Source: Abyssalbus ytuae (lineage in GTDB: Bacteria; Bacteroidota; Bacteroidia; Flavobacteriales; Flavobacteriaceae). Taken from it: a stretch of DNA of 64,000 bases. The stretch's first letter is position 1. Every line of letters starts with the position of its first letter. Under the pieces are notes generated by a model that was not told the origin of the DNA, searched no databases, and saw only the letters and a program-made list of their open reading frames with translations. The stretch is from NCBI RefSeq assembly GCF_022807975.1, contig NZ_CP094358.1, positions 1,674,001 through 1,738,000 of the forward strand, in the 5' to 3' direction. Below, piece after piece: positions 18,814 through 27,504 of the stretch. A program made the translations under genes and the position numbers.

Positions 18814-19224
18814 ATGACAAATCAGAAAAATTCTAAAGTGCTTAACGTTACTCTATGGATATTTCAAATCCTTTTGGCAGTAACATTTATTTGGGCAGGT
18901 GCAATGAAATTATTTCAACCAGATGAACTACCTTGGTTGTGGGTAAAAGAAAAACCTGAATTAGTAACAATTTCGGGAATTTTAGACTTATTAGCAGGTT
19001 TCGGATTGACCTTGCCTTCTTTACTACAAGTTCAACCAAAAATGACAATATATGCTGCCTATGGAACAATCGTTCTAATGATTTCAGCAAGCATATTTCA
19101 CATTATGAGAGGAGAAGGAAACCAAATAGGGTTCAATATCTTCATTTTGCTTTCTGCCATATTCATTGCATGGGGAAGATGGAAAAAAGTACTAATAGAA
19201 CAAAAAAATAAAAACAGCCACTAA
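18814..19224 (+). CDS. DoxX family membrane protein
   Basis: 136 residues with four predicted transmembrane helices (around 13-29, 49-67, 75-93 and 100-118). The first contains the family motif FIWAGAMKLFQP. DoxX/DoxD-like proteins are small inner-membrane proteins often tied to quinone or thiol redox stress and frequently controlled by HxlR regulators. The divergent hxlR gene supports that here. Specific function unknown. Confidence 0.88.
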   Translation: MTNQKNSKVLNVTLWIFQILLAVTFIWAGAMKLFQPDELPWLWVKEKPELVTISGILDLLAGFGLTLPSLLQVQPKMTIYAAYGTIVLMISASIFHIMRGEGNQIGFNIFILLSAIFIAWGRWKKVLIEQKNKNSH

Positions 19225-19408
19225 ACACGGGCTATGTATAGTTTGGGTTAAGTAAGTTATAGAAATTGAACTAAGATAAAATGGTAAAAATTATTGCAAC
19301 AAACTATTCCAAATATAGAATGAGGGTATAAAACCTCATTTATCAATAATACATATGGGAAGAAGAAAAATATCAAAATGTTGTCCCTATGTGTCCCCAA
19401 ATAAAAAA

Positions 19409-19428
19409 GCCCTCAGTGTCCTGAGAGC
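19409..19428 (-). terminator. Terminator of tRNA-Leu
   Basis: On the minus strand GCTCTCAG / CTGAGGGC with loop GACA (one G-U pair), followed by TTTTTT. It lies 5 bp after the tRNA 3' end. A near copy occurs at 18210-18228. Confidence 0.8.
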
Positions 19429-19433
19429 TTCTG

Positions 19434-19515
19434 TGCGGGCGAAAGGACTCGAACCTTCACACCTTGCGGCACTAGATCCTAAGTCTAGCGTGTCTACCAA
19501 TTTCACCACGCCCGC
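19434..19515 (-). tRNA. tRNA-Leu(UAG)
   Basis: Acceptor stem GCGGGCG / CGCCCGC, D arm with ATTGGTAGACAC, anticodon loop CTTAGGA with anticodon TAG, long variable arm typical of leucine tRNAs, and T loop TTCGAGT. Discriminator A at 19434; CCA not encoded. Its 3' third is duplicated at 18210-18265, so it probably served as an insertion site. Confidence 0.95.
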
Positions 19516-19640
19516 AAAATCAATACGCATAAATTTGTATTGGGCTGCAAATATAAATCAAATTTTGAATATTCAAACTTATTATCATCAAAAAACTTAG
19601 CTTTTTTGTATTTTTGATTGGAAATAACTTAACTGAAAAA

Positions 19641-21029
19641 ATGGACAATATTTCTTCCTATGTACAGGAAAATAAAAAAAGATTCCTTAACGAACTTATT
19701 GAACTTCTTAAAATCCCATCTATTAGTGCCGATCCAGCCTTTTCTCATGATGTTTTAAATATGGCTGAAGTAGTGAAAGAAAGCCTGGAAAAAGCAGGAT
19801 GCGATAAAGTAGAAATTTGTGAAACGCCAGGTTATCCTATTGTATACGGCGAAAAAATAATTAACCCTGCTTTACCTACCGTACTTGTTTACGGACATTA
19901 TGATGTGCAACCTCCTGATCCGGTAGAGTTATGGGAGAATGACCCTTTTAGCCCTGTCATTAAAGAAACTCCCTCTCATCCGGAAGGGGCAATATTTGCA
20001 CGTGGTGCCAGCGATGATAAAGGGCAATTTTACATGCATGTTAAAGCCCTGGAATATATGGTTGCCAGCCACAACCTTCCCTGCAATGTAAAGTTTATGA
20101 TAGAAGGCGAAGAAGAAATTGGCTCCGAAAGCTTATCATGGTTTGTAAAACAAAATCAGGATAAGCTTGCTAATGATGTTATTCTTATTTCTGATACCGG
20201 AATGATAAGCAATGAGCAGCCTTCCATTACGACAGGTTTAAGAGGATTAAGTTATGTTGAAGTAGAAGTTACCGGGCCCAACCGTGATCTCCATTCAGGA
20301 ATTTACGGAGGTGCTGTTGCCAACCCTATCAACATACTGGCCAAAATGATTGCTTCTATGCACGATGAGCATAACCGTATAACCGTACCGGGCTTTTATG
20401 ATAAGGTTGAAGAACTAAATACAGAAGAAAGAGCCGAGATGGAAAAAGCGCCTTTTTCATTAGACAAATATAAAAAGGCCTTGGATATAGACAGCGTATA
20501 CGGAGAATTGGGTTACACCACAAACGAACGCATCTCTATAAGGCCCACATTAGATGTAAATGGAATATGGGGAGGTTATACCGGTGAAGGAGCCAAAACT
20601 GTTATACCGGCTAAAGCATATGCCAAAATATCCATGCGGCTGGTTCCCAACCAGGATTGGAAAGAAATAACCCAGCTATTTCAGGATTATTTCCAAAGTA
20701 TTGCCCCTAAAGGTGTAAGGGCTAAAGTAACCCCTCACCACGGCGGACAAGGTTATGTAACACCAATTAACAGTAAAGGTTATCAGGCCGCTGCGATGGC
20801 TTATAAACACACTTTTGGTATTACCCCTATACCTCAGCGAAGTGGCGGAAGTATTCCTATTGTTTCATTATTTGAACAAGAACTTCACAGTAAAACCATT
20901 TTAATGGGGTTTGGCCTTAACAGTGATGCCATACACTCGCCCAATGAGCATTATGGTGTATGGAATTATTTAAAAGGAATTGAAACCATTCCTCTTTTTT
21001 ACAAATATTTTGCTGAATCTGGTGAATAA
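19641..21029 (+). CDS. M20 family dipeptidase (zinc metallopeptidase)
   Basis: 462 residues from the ATG at 19641 (MDNISSYVQENK); an upstream TTG in frame is less likely. Zinc and catalytic motifs are in order: VYGHYDVQPPDP (first His and catalytic Asp), ARGASDDKGQ (bridging Asp), and MIEGEEEIGS (catalytic Glu pair) near residue 150. The lid-domain segment DLHSGIYGG and the C-terminal His in DAIHSPNEH complete the set. It resembles CNDP-type cytosolic dipeptidases. It has no signal peptide. Confidence 0.94.
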   Translation: MDNISSYVQENKKRFLNELIELLKIPSISADPAFSHDVLNMAEVVKESLEKAGCDKVEICETPGYPIVYGEKIINPALPTVLVYGHYDVQPPDPVELWENDPFSPVIKETPSHPEGAIFARGASDDKGQFYMHVKALEYMVASHNLPCNVKFMIEGEEEIGSESLSWFVKQNQDKLANDVILISDTGMISNEQPSITTGLRGLSYVEVEVTGPNRDLHSGIYGGAVANPINILAKMIASMHDEHNRITVPGFYDKVEELNTEERAEMEKAPFSLDKYKKALDIDSVYGELGYTTNERISIRPTLDVNGIWGGYTGEGAKTVIPAKAYAKISMRLVPNQDWKEITQLFQDYFQSIAPKGVRAKVTPHHGGQGYVTPINSKGYQAAAMAYKHTFGITPIPQRSGGSIPIVSLFEQELHSKTILMGFGLNSDAIHSPNEHYGVWNYLKGIETIPLFYKYFAESGE

Positions 21030-21194
21030 ATAAACACAGACCCTTTCTTTAAAGCGAACAAAATTCTTCTAAAAGAGAATTGAACATCCTGCTAATTGTC
21101 AAACATTTAACATAAATTAATATGGTAATTGTGTAACAAAGGCATTCCATTTGCGTTATACTCTTATTTACAAATTCTTAAACGTTACCATAAT

Positions 21195-22298
21195 ATGCTT
21201 AAAAATTTTTTTTGGATGTGTTCCGGGGCTGATACTGATGTACTGGAAAAATGCTCAAAAGCCGAACAGATTAAACAAGCAGGAATTGGGGGAACCGTAT
21301 TTTTTACTGCGGTAATGGCTTTCATTGCCTCAGCCTATGCACTTTATACTGTATTTGATAATATTTTTACTGCTGTTTTTTTTGGTTTAGTATGGGGGTT
21401 GTTAATTTTCAACCTGGACAGATTTATTGTGGCTACTATAAAAAAACGTGATAATATTAGCGCTGAATTTACTCAGGCTATCCCCAGAATAATTCTGGCA
21501 ATTATTATTGCTATTGTTATTGCTAAACCTTTAGAACTTAAAATATTTGAAAAAGAAATTGACAGGGTTCTTCTCGAAGAAAAAAATCAGATGACTCTTG
21601 ATAACAAGCAACAAATTGGCATGCAATATTCTCCGGCAATTGAAAAGTTAAATTCGGAAATATCAGGATTAAAAAATGAAATAACCCGGAAAGAAAGTGA
21701 AGTAAATTCATTGTATGACACCTATATTTCAGAAGCTGAAGGCAGAGAGGGCACTTTAAAAATAGGCAAAGGACCTGTTTATAAGGAAAAAAGAGAAAAA
21801 CACGATGCAGCTCTACAGGAGTTACAACAACTTCGTGAAGCAAATAGTATAAAAATTAATGATAAAGAGAGACAAATTACAGCACTCCAAACTGATTTAA
21901 CAACCAAAATCTCCAAAACTCAGCCCACTATTGACGGGTTTGACGGACTCATGGCACGTATTAAAGCCCTGGAAAAATTACCCTGGTTACCATCTTTCTT
22001 TATATTTCTGCTTTTTTTAAGTATAGAAACTGCACCGGTAATTGCAAAATTGCTTGCACCTAAAGGTGAATATGATGTAAGACTGGAAGATATAGAAAAT
22101 ACTGCCAAAACATGGGTAACCCAAAAAGAAGACAAACGCAAGCAAATGTTAACGGCAGAATTTGCATTGAATGACAAGATTTATGCAGATCTTTCGGAAG
22201 AAGAAGAATTATATAATTACAAACGACAATCGGCAAGAGAAATAATGCAAATGCAGGCTGATGCATTTTATAATCAACAAAAAAAGTTACTTCAATAA
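21195..22298 (+). CDS. DUF4407 domain-containing membrane protein
   Basis: 367 residues from the ATG at 21195 (MLKNFFWMCSGADTDVLEKC), the usual DUF4407 N-terminus. Hydrophobic segments lie near residues 30-85 (two) and 100-120, followed by a long charged coiled-coil region (about 130-240) and another membrane segment near 260-280 (PSFFIFLLFLSIETAPV). The C-terminus is charged and helical. DUF4407 proteins are uncharacterised, with topology like a membrane-tethered coiled coil. It stands alone, followed by a terminator. Confidence 0.85.
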   Translation: MLKNFFWMCSGADTDVLEKCSKAEQIKQAGIGGTVFFTAVMAFIASAYALYTVFDNIFTAVFFGLVWGLLIFNLDRFIVATIKKRDNISAEFTQAIPRIILAIIIAIVIAKPLELKIFEKEIDRVLLEEKNQMTLDNKQQIGMQYSPAIEKLNSEISGLKNEITRKESEVNSLYDTYISEAEGREGTLKIGKGPVYKEKREKHDAALQELQQLREANSIKINDKERQITALQTDLTTKISKTQPTIDGFDGLMARIKALEKLPWLPSFFIFLLFLSIETAPVIAKLLAPKGEYDVRLEDIENTAKTWVTQKEDKRKQMLTAEFALNDKIYADLSEEEELYNYKRQSAREIMQMQADAFYNQQKKLLQ

Positions 22299-22303
22299 AA
22301 ATA

Positions 22304-22345
22304 AAAATCCCTTGTATATGAGAAGTAAAATATACAAGGGATTTT
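22304..22345. terminator. Bidirectional terminator between convergent genes
   Basis: Perfect 15-bp stem AAAATCCCTTGTATA / TATACAAGGGATTTT with a 12-nt loop. The terminal A4/T4 tracts suit termination on both strands, for the DUF4407 gene and the GT2-like gene. Confidence 0.85.
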
Positions 22346-22385
22346 CAAACTACTAATCAAAAAAACTTAATTGAACATAAAACAT

Positions 22386-22889
22386 CTAACTATCTGTAGA
22401 TACAAATTGTATTTGGGGTTTATTTATAAATTCTAATCTCCATTTAAGTGCATTGGAAACATTTTTTTTCAGCATATCAAAAAACAGGTTTTTAAATCTT
22501 CCTCTCTTTAAATCATTTCCTGAAGCTATTTTGTTTTGAGAATTAAAAGAGTTTTCTACTTCCGATACCACATCGTCAAAATCATTAAAATCTGAAAACG
22601 ACCGGGCATTCATATACCCTATATAATCAACATTTTCACTGCTAAATAAATACCTTGCTCCTACTCTTATTGCGGCTCTTTTACCTTTGTTCTTTTTTAT
22701 ATCAAGGATACTTGTTGTCAGGGGAACTTCACGTTTTATATGCTCCAGCATCAATAAGGTGTCATCTTTACTTCCATCATTTACAAAACATACATGATAA
22801 TTTTCCCTGGTTTTTATAAACTTGACAAATAGTTCGACATTTAGCCTTTTTTCCTCATTGTAACAGGGTACTACTATTCCAATTCTCAT
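22386..22889 (-). CDS. Truncated GT2-like protein with degraded metal-binding motif
   Basis: From the ATG at 22889 (MRIGIVVPCYNEEKR) the protein has 167 residues, against about 240 for the GT2 domain encoded next door. The nucleotide-binding segments CYNEE and FVNDGSKDD are kept. However, the DAD metal motif of the paralogue (YIGYLDADLSTDF) is replaced by NAR (YIGYMNARSFSDF), and the acceptor-side half is missing. It is therefore probably not an active glycosyltransferase. Another ATG at 22913 is possible, but it would fall inside a -7 element. It has its own LytTR-type site (22971-23002) and terminator, so it is likely still expressed. Confidence 0.72.
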   Translation of the reverse strand: MRIGIVVPCYNEEKRLNVELFVKFIKTRENYHVCFVNDGSKDDTLLMLEHIKREVPLTTSILDIKKNKGKRAAIRVGARYLFSSENVDYIGYMNARSFSDFNDFDDVVSEVENSFNSQNKIASGNDLKRGRFKNLFFDMLKKNVSNALKWRLEFINKPQIQFVSTDS

Positions 22890-22970
22890 CTTTTTGTTTT
22901 TAATCATATTCAAAAATAATTCAGTCTGCCTTACCCTGTTTTTAATATTCGTTTACCGGAACAGTTTGTT

Positions 22971-23002
22971 TAGATAAATGGCAATATTCAATAGATAAAT
23001 GA
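22971..23002. promoter_or_regulatory. LytTR-type direct repeat, site 1
   Basis: TAGATAAATGG (22971-22981) and TAGATAAATGA (22992-23002) are repeated with a 21-bp period. A -7 match TATTTTTG (22918-22911, minus) lies 52 bp away, upstream of the GT2-like gene. Confidence 0.7.
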
Positions 23003-23015
23003 TTTCTAAAAATTT

Positions 23016-23048
23016 AAGCCCGCCTGGTTATGATAACCAGGCGGGCTT
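23016..23048. terminator. Terminator of the receiver-GT2 gene
   Basis: Perfect 15-bp stem AAGCCCGCCTGGTTA / TAACCAGGCGGGCTT with loop TGA. It separates the receiver-GT2 gene from the downstream GT2-like gene. On the minus strand a T-run tract (TAGTTTTTTGGTTAGT) precedes the stem rather than following it. Confidence 0.75.
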
Positions 23049-23075
23049 ACGTAACTAACCAAAAAACTACCTTAA

Positions 23076-24221
23076 TTATTTATAATGAAAAGCAATTCTT
23101 ATAAGTTGATTCCCAATTTTTAATGAATCTCTTATAGAAAGCTTGGAACCATTTGCATGTATCCACCTTTTTAAGGGTTGTTCACAAATCATTTTTAAAG
23201 CATTCTCTTTTCCATAAAACTTCTTCATCCGCATAAATATTTCAACATCAAACAGCCAACGTGTAATAAACGGTTTGTTAAACATGTTTTGTGCTATATC
23301 TTTGTCCATAATTTTTGCCCCACATTGAGTATCTCTAAAATTCATTCCTAATATTTTTTGGATAATGAAATTGATGGTCATACTAATTATTTTTCTTGCC
23401 GACTCTTTAGTTATATTAGCACCCATACGACTAATACGGGATCCGCTTACAATTTTGAATTCCGAAGTTTCAATAATTTTCACAAGATCATCAAAATCAC
23501 GAAAATCTGTAGATAAATCGGCATCGAGATAACCTATATAATCCAACTGATCATTTTTAGACAGAAATAATATACCTTGCCTGACAGCTTCAGCCTTACC
23601 TCTGTTTTTTTCACAATTATATACACTTATATAATTTTCCCTCCCTTTGGCCAGGTTATTTAGCACATTTAAAGTATTATCGGTACTGCCATCATTTATA
23701 AAACACAAATAATAACCTAAATTACTGTCTACAAAATCAGTAAATTCTTTACTTGCCAATCTGGTTGCTTCATTGTAACAGGGTATCACAACTCCTATAC
23801 ATTTTTCTCTTATTATCCCGTTAGCTTTATTACTTTGGTTAACTTTAGGCTTAGGAAATGGGTTTTCTCCTGTCAATCTTTTTATTCTGGCTGCCACTTC
23901 ATTTAAACTAACCGGTTTTTTCATATAGTCATTTATACCCAGTTCATATCCTTCAACTATAATATTTTCATCATTATTACCAGACATTACCATTATTGGC
24001 TTTTGTGAATTTTTTTTAATACGAATATATTTTATAAGTTCCAGTCCGGACATCTGGGGCATATTAATATCTACAATTATAAGGTCGGGATCAAAAGAAT
24101 CAAAGAGTTTAATAGCGTTATAACCATTATCACATGTTAATACTTCATAACCCAGATCGTTTAATTTCTTTTCCAAAGACAATAATATTAACTGTTGATC
24201 ATCAATAGCTAAAATCTTCAT
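23076..24221 (-). CDS. Response-regulator receiver fused to GT2 glycosyltransferase
   Basis: 381 residues in one uninterrupted frame. Residues 1-118 are a complete receiver domain: acidic pair Asp7/Asp8, phospho-acceptor Asp51 in IIVDINMPQMSG, Ser80 and Lys102 in YMKKPV. After a short linker, residues 142-381 are a GT2 domain of the dolichol-phosphate-mannose-synthase type: VVIPCYNEA, FINDGSTDNT, the DAD motif at 233-235, and GSRISRMGAN followed by TQCGAKIM. Both halves have their key residues, so phosphorylation could directly control sugar transfer. There is no output DNA-binding domain. The lipid or glycan acceptor is unknown. Confidence 0.9.
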   Translation of the reverse strand: MKILAIDDQQLILLSLEKKLNDLGYEVLTCDNGYNAIKLFDSFDPDLIIVDINMPQMSGLELIKYIRIKKNSQKPIMVMSGNNDENIIVEGYELGINDYMKKPVSLNEVAARIKRLTGENPFPKPKVNQSNKANGIIREKCIGVVIPCYNEATRLASKEFTDFVDSNLGYYLCFINDGSTDNTLNVLNNLAKGRENYISVYNCEKNRGKAEAVRQGILFLSKNDQLDYIGYLDADLSTDFRDFDDLVKIIETSEFKIVSGSRISRMGANITKESARKIISMTINFIIQKILGMNFRDTQCGAKIMDKDIAQNMFNKPFITRWLFDVEIFMRMKKFYGKENALKMICEQPLKRWIHANGSKLSIRDSLKIGNQLIRIAFHYK

Positions 24222-24323
24222 AACAGGTAGTTTTTCAAGTATAAATACTTTGTTAATTACATAGCAATTATAACCACAAGATGATTAGATATTACATTTA
24301 AAAAGTTGACATTCAATTATATG

Positions 24324-24388
24324 TAGACGAATGGTTTTTTTCATTCGATGAGTGATTTTAAAGCAGAAGATAGTTTGTTGTATATTTA
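24324..24388 (+). promoter_or_regulatory. LytTR-type direct repeat, site 2, with -7 element
   Basis: TAGACGAATGG (24324-24334) and TCGATGAGTGA (24345-24355), 21-bp period, lie between the divergent receiver-GT2 and GT-C genes. TATATTTA (24381-24388) is a near match to TAnnTTTG for the rightward transcript. For the leftward gene a separate TATACTTG (24243-24236) with CAA (TTG on the minus strand) at 24265-24267 is possible. Confidence 0.6.
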
Positions 24389-24414
24389 GTAATCTTAAAA
24401 TACTTATTAAATAA

Positions 24415-27400
24415 GTGAGTAAAAACACCAATAAATATTTAGTAACAGCATTATTAATAGGAGTAGTATATCATGCTACTGCCATGTTTTTCACCCTGGA
24501 ATATACATATGATGCATTAATTCATTTATTCTTTGCTAATCATTATGCTAACAGTTGGTTTGAACCATGGAACTACAGTTGGTACACCGGCTTTACGGTA
24601 ACAAGCTATCCCCCGCTGGTTCATCAAAGTATTGCTTTATTATCATTTGTCGGTGGTTTAAAATTTGGTCTGTATGGTATAGCTATTATTGCCACATTAT
24701 TATTCACCACAGGGGTTTACAGGTTTTCCCTGCTAATTACTGCCAGCAAAAAGGCTGCCGGTTACGCATCAATACTGGCAATCTTATCATCTTCATTTGC
24801 AGAAACATTACATCTGTTCGGGCAATTGCCCAGTATTGTGGGAGTCTCAATCTTAATGCACGCACTGCCTGAAATATATCTTTGGATAAAAACCGGAAAA
24901 TACAGATACTTACTTACATCCATATCTTTAATATCAGTCACGGTAACATCTCACCATGTAACCCCTATTTTTGGTATGGTATTTTTTATTTTTCCGTTAA
25001 TAGGAATGGTTATTATGGATAATGCCCGGGAACGTGTACAAAACGTAAAGCAAATAACCTTAATGGTGTTTTATAAATCTTTTGTAAAATTATTTAAAAG
25101 AATTATTGCTTTCGGATTAATATCTCTTATAGTAATCGTTATATGTATACTCCCTTACTGGATTAACTCTAAAAAAAACCCAATTACCCAGGTTCCGATA
25201 CCTCATGGTTCAAGGGATAATTTTTTAGAGATCACATCATCCGGTTTGGTATTTTTTTTAATCCCATGGGGAGTTTTACTCATTTTTTTACCCTATTTCT
25301 TTTATCGTTATTATAGCAAACGCTATTTGTTTTTTGGCTTGTCATTTTCGTTATTAACCTTGTTGGGCACCGGAGGCACTACCCCTGTTCCTAAAATGAT
25401 TCTTGGAGAAACTGCATTTAATATTCTTACCTTAGACAGATTCACTCTTTGGGCCTCCATTATGGCCCTGCCTGTTTTTGGAGAATTTGCATACAGATTT
25501 GCAGAAGGCGACTTAAAAACACTTATTCAAAAAAAATTTGGTTCAGTTTATTATAGAATTATGGGAGGTATTCTTGCCGGTTCATTTCTATTTATGTCGG
25601 TATTTACTATGAGCCTGGGCTATTTTAGGCCCTCTCAACCTCAAAAAATAAAAATGCTGCCTATTTTAAATTTTTTAAGTCAAGATCAGCATGACCACTG
25701 GAGATACCTAACCCTTGGCTTTGGAGATCAAATGGCGTGGCTTTCAGCACAAACAAATGCCCTGACCGTAGATGGCAATTACCATTCTGCAAGACGTCTC
25801 CCGGAATTAACCACAAGAGCGATAGAAAGATTAGAAAATTCAAAATTTAAAGGTGTGGAAGGAATCGGTTCCCTACAGCAATTTTTAACCATACCGGAAA
25901 AATATAATTTAAAATATATTTTTTCAAACGATAAATTTTATGATCCTATACTATATTTTACAGGCTGGCAACGTTTAAGACAACTTGAAAATGGAATAAT
26001 AGTATGGGAACGCTTAAATATACCCCCCCTCTCTACTATTTTACCTAAAAATGACATTCCAAAATATCAAAAAATAATGTGGGGGACCATTCCATTATTA
26101 ACAGTCATTATTGCTTTTATATTAAATATACAAATGATGTGGTACAGAGCAATAAAGACTAAAGTGAAAAATACAGCCGTTTATTTAAATTTTAAAAACA
26201 ACCATACTTGTTTTTCTCCTAAACTTTTGGTGCTCATGCAGCTGTGGGGTATATGTATGGCGACTATTGTTATTTACAGCCTTTATAATCTTTATACAGA
26301 CCACAACCATCAATTAACATCGGAGAACGTGGTAAAAGCTTACTTTGATGCATTGGATTTTAAGGAGTTTAAAAAAGCACATTCCCTTCTTGATCCTGAA
26401 AACAATAAATCCTTATCGCAATATATGCTGGAAATATCTACTTCCGACGGTTTGCTTGGTTCATATGCAAAACTAGACGCAATAATCCTGGAATCTATTA
26501 GGAAAGGAGAAAATGAAACTAAAATAATAGCCCATACAAAATGGGTAACTCCCTTAGAAAAGATTGATAAATCATATCATATTACTACTGTAAAAAGAAA
26601 TGGAAAATGGTATATGGCTCCTTTAAAATATGATACCGATGTCCCTCCCGATCAGTTGTTTTCTGATAATATTACCCGGTACTATAATCATGGGCGAAGA
26701 AGAATAACCACTCAGCAAACTTATCATGAAGATGTGCTAAAACAACCTGTTTTAGAGATATTATCAGCCAAATTGGTTAAAATGGAAAATCATTATGCAG
26801 TTATAGGAGAATTGCAAAATGTTGATAATATACCTGCCGATGTGGTATTGAAAGCAACACTCTATAACGATAATGATAAAGAATTAGCAACATATAATGC
26901 AAAATACCCTATGAAACATAAACTCATGCCTAAAGAAATTACAAGTTTTAGAATAAACTTTGAGGGAATAGCGTGGTCTAAAACAAAAGATTCCATACCC
27001 AAAACATTTAATCCGGATGAATTTACCCCCATAGAATTTGAAGAACAACCCACAAAATTTACATTACACTGTGCAGGAAATGTAGCCACTACAGATTTAT
27101 ATAAAAAAACAAGTATTAACAACTTAAACATAACTAAAAAAGAAATAACCGGTTCTCTTTTTAATACAGGAGTCAATGAAGTTACTATACCCCAACTAAT
27201 TGTATCATATTACAACCAACACAAAGAACTTTTATGGGTTGACCATCACTTTTTAAAAGAAGGCATCCGCCCACAGCGAAAACAATATTTTACGTATGCT
27301 GTTAAAAATCCCGAAAAATTAAAAACTATAAATAACGATATGACAAATTGTTTTATTAACGGGCTTCCTAATGAAAATGTTTCAAAAAAAAATACCCCTA

Positions 27401-27504
27401 CACGAATAAAAAATCATGAAAAAGATATGCTTCAAACCATTAAAGGCGACCTTTTTAAATATGTGAAAATTGAATTGAATAATTATATTGGAAACCCTGA
27501 ATAA
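24415..27504 (+). CDS. Large GT-C-like membrane protein with periplasmic NTF2-like and beta domains
   Basis: 1029 residues, GTG start at 24415. About ten to twelve transmembrane helices fill residues 8-410 with one more at about 550-570 and one near 610-630. An early loop has YTYDALIHLFFANHY, an acidic/His pattern reminiscent of GT-C glycosyltransferases and of the '6-pyruvoyl-tetrahydropterin synthase-related' membrane family. The C-terminal soluble part begins with an NTF2-like segment (VVKAYFDALDFKEFKKAHSL to GKWYMAPL, about 640-745), then beta-rich domains. It leads a three-gene overlapping operon with an Ig-like protein and a glycosidase. Catalytic activity is an inference. Confidence 0.7.
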   Translation: MSKNTNKYLVTALLIGVVYHATAMFFTLEYTYDALIHLFFANHYANSWFEPWNYSWYTGFTVTSYPPLVHQSIALLSFVGGLKFGLYGIAIIATLLFTTGVYRFSLLITASKKAAGYASILAILSSSFAETLHLFGQLPSIVGVSILMHALPEIYLWIKTGKYRYLLTSISLISVTVTSHHVTPIFGMVFFIFPLIGMVIMDNARERVQNVKQITLMVFYKSFVKLFKRIIAFGLISLIVIVICILPYWINSKKNPITQVPIPHGSRDNFLEITSSGLVFFLIPWGVLLIFLPYFFYRYYSKRYLFFGLSFSLLTLLGTGGTTPVPKMILGETAFNILTLDRFTLWASIMALPVFGEFAYRFAEGDLKTLIQKKFGSVYYRIMGGILAGSFLFMSVFTMSLGYFRPSQPQKIKMLPILNFLSQDQHDHWRYLTLGFGDQMAWLSAQTNALTVDGNYHSARRLPELTTRAIERLENSKFKGVEGIGSLQQFLTIPEKYNLKYIFSNDKFYDPILYFTGWQRLRQLENGIIVWERLNIPPLSTILPKNDIPKYQKIMWGTIPLLTVIIAFILNIQMMWYRAIKTKVKNTAVYLNFKNNHTCFSPKLLVLMQLWGICMATIVIYSLYNLYTDHNHQLTSENVVKAYFDALDFKEFKKAHSLLDPENNKSLSQYMLEISTSDGLLGSYAKLDAIILESIRKGENETKIIAHTKWVTPLEKIDKSYHITTVKRNGKWYMAPLKYDTDVPPDQLFSDNITRYYNHGRRRITTQQTYHEDVLKQPVLEILSAKLVKMENHYAVIGELQNVDNIPADVVLKATLYNDNDKELATYNAKYPMKHKLMPKEITSFRINFEGIAWSKTKDSIPKTFNPDEFTPIEFEEQPTKFTLHCAGNVATTDLYKKTSINNLNITKKEITGSLFNTGVNEVTIPQLIVSYYNQHKELLWVDHHFLKEGIRPQRKQYFTYAVKNPEKLKTINNDMTNCFINGLPNENVSKKNTPTRIKNHEKDMLQTIKGDLFKYVKIELNNYIGNPE

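Noticed and set aside
19355-19600. 81-codon frame on the plus strand crossing tRNA-Leu
   Set aside because: It reads antisense through the tRNA and its terminator; the protein has no recognisable features.
23076-24221. Possible mis-joined pair of genes instead of a true fusion
   Set aside because: The frame is continuous, both domains are complete, and no start codon with a separate leader lies at the junction, so a real fusion is the simpler reading.
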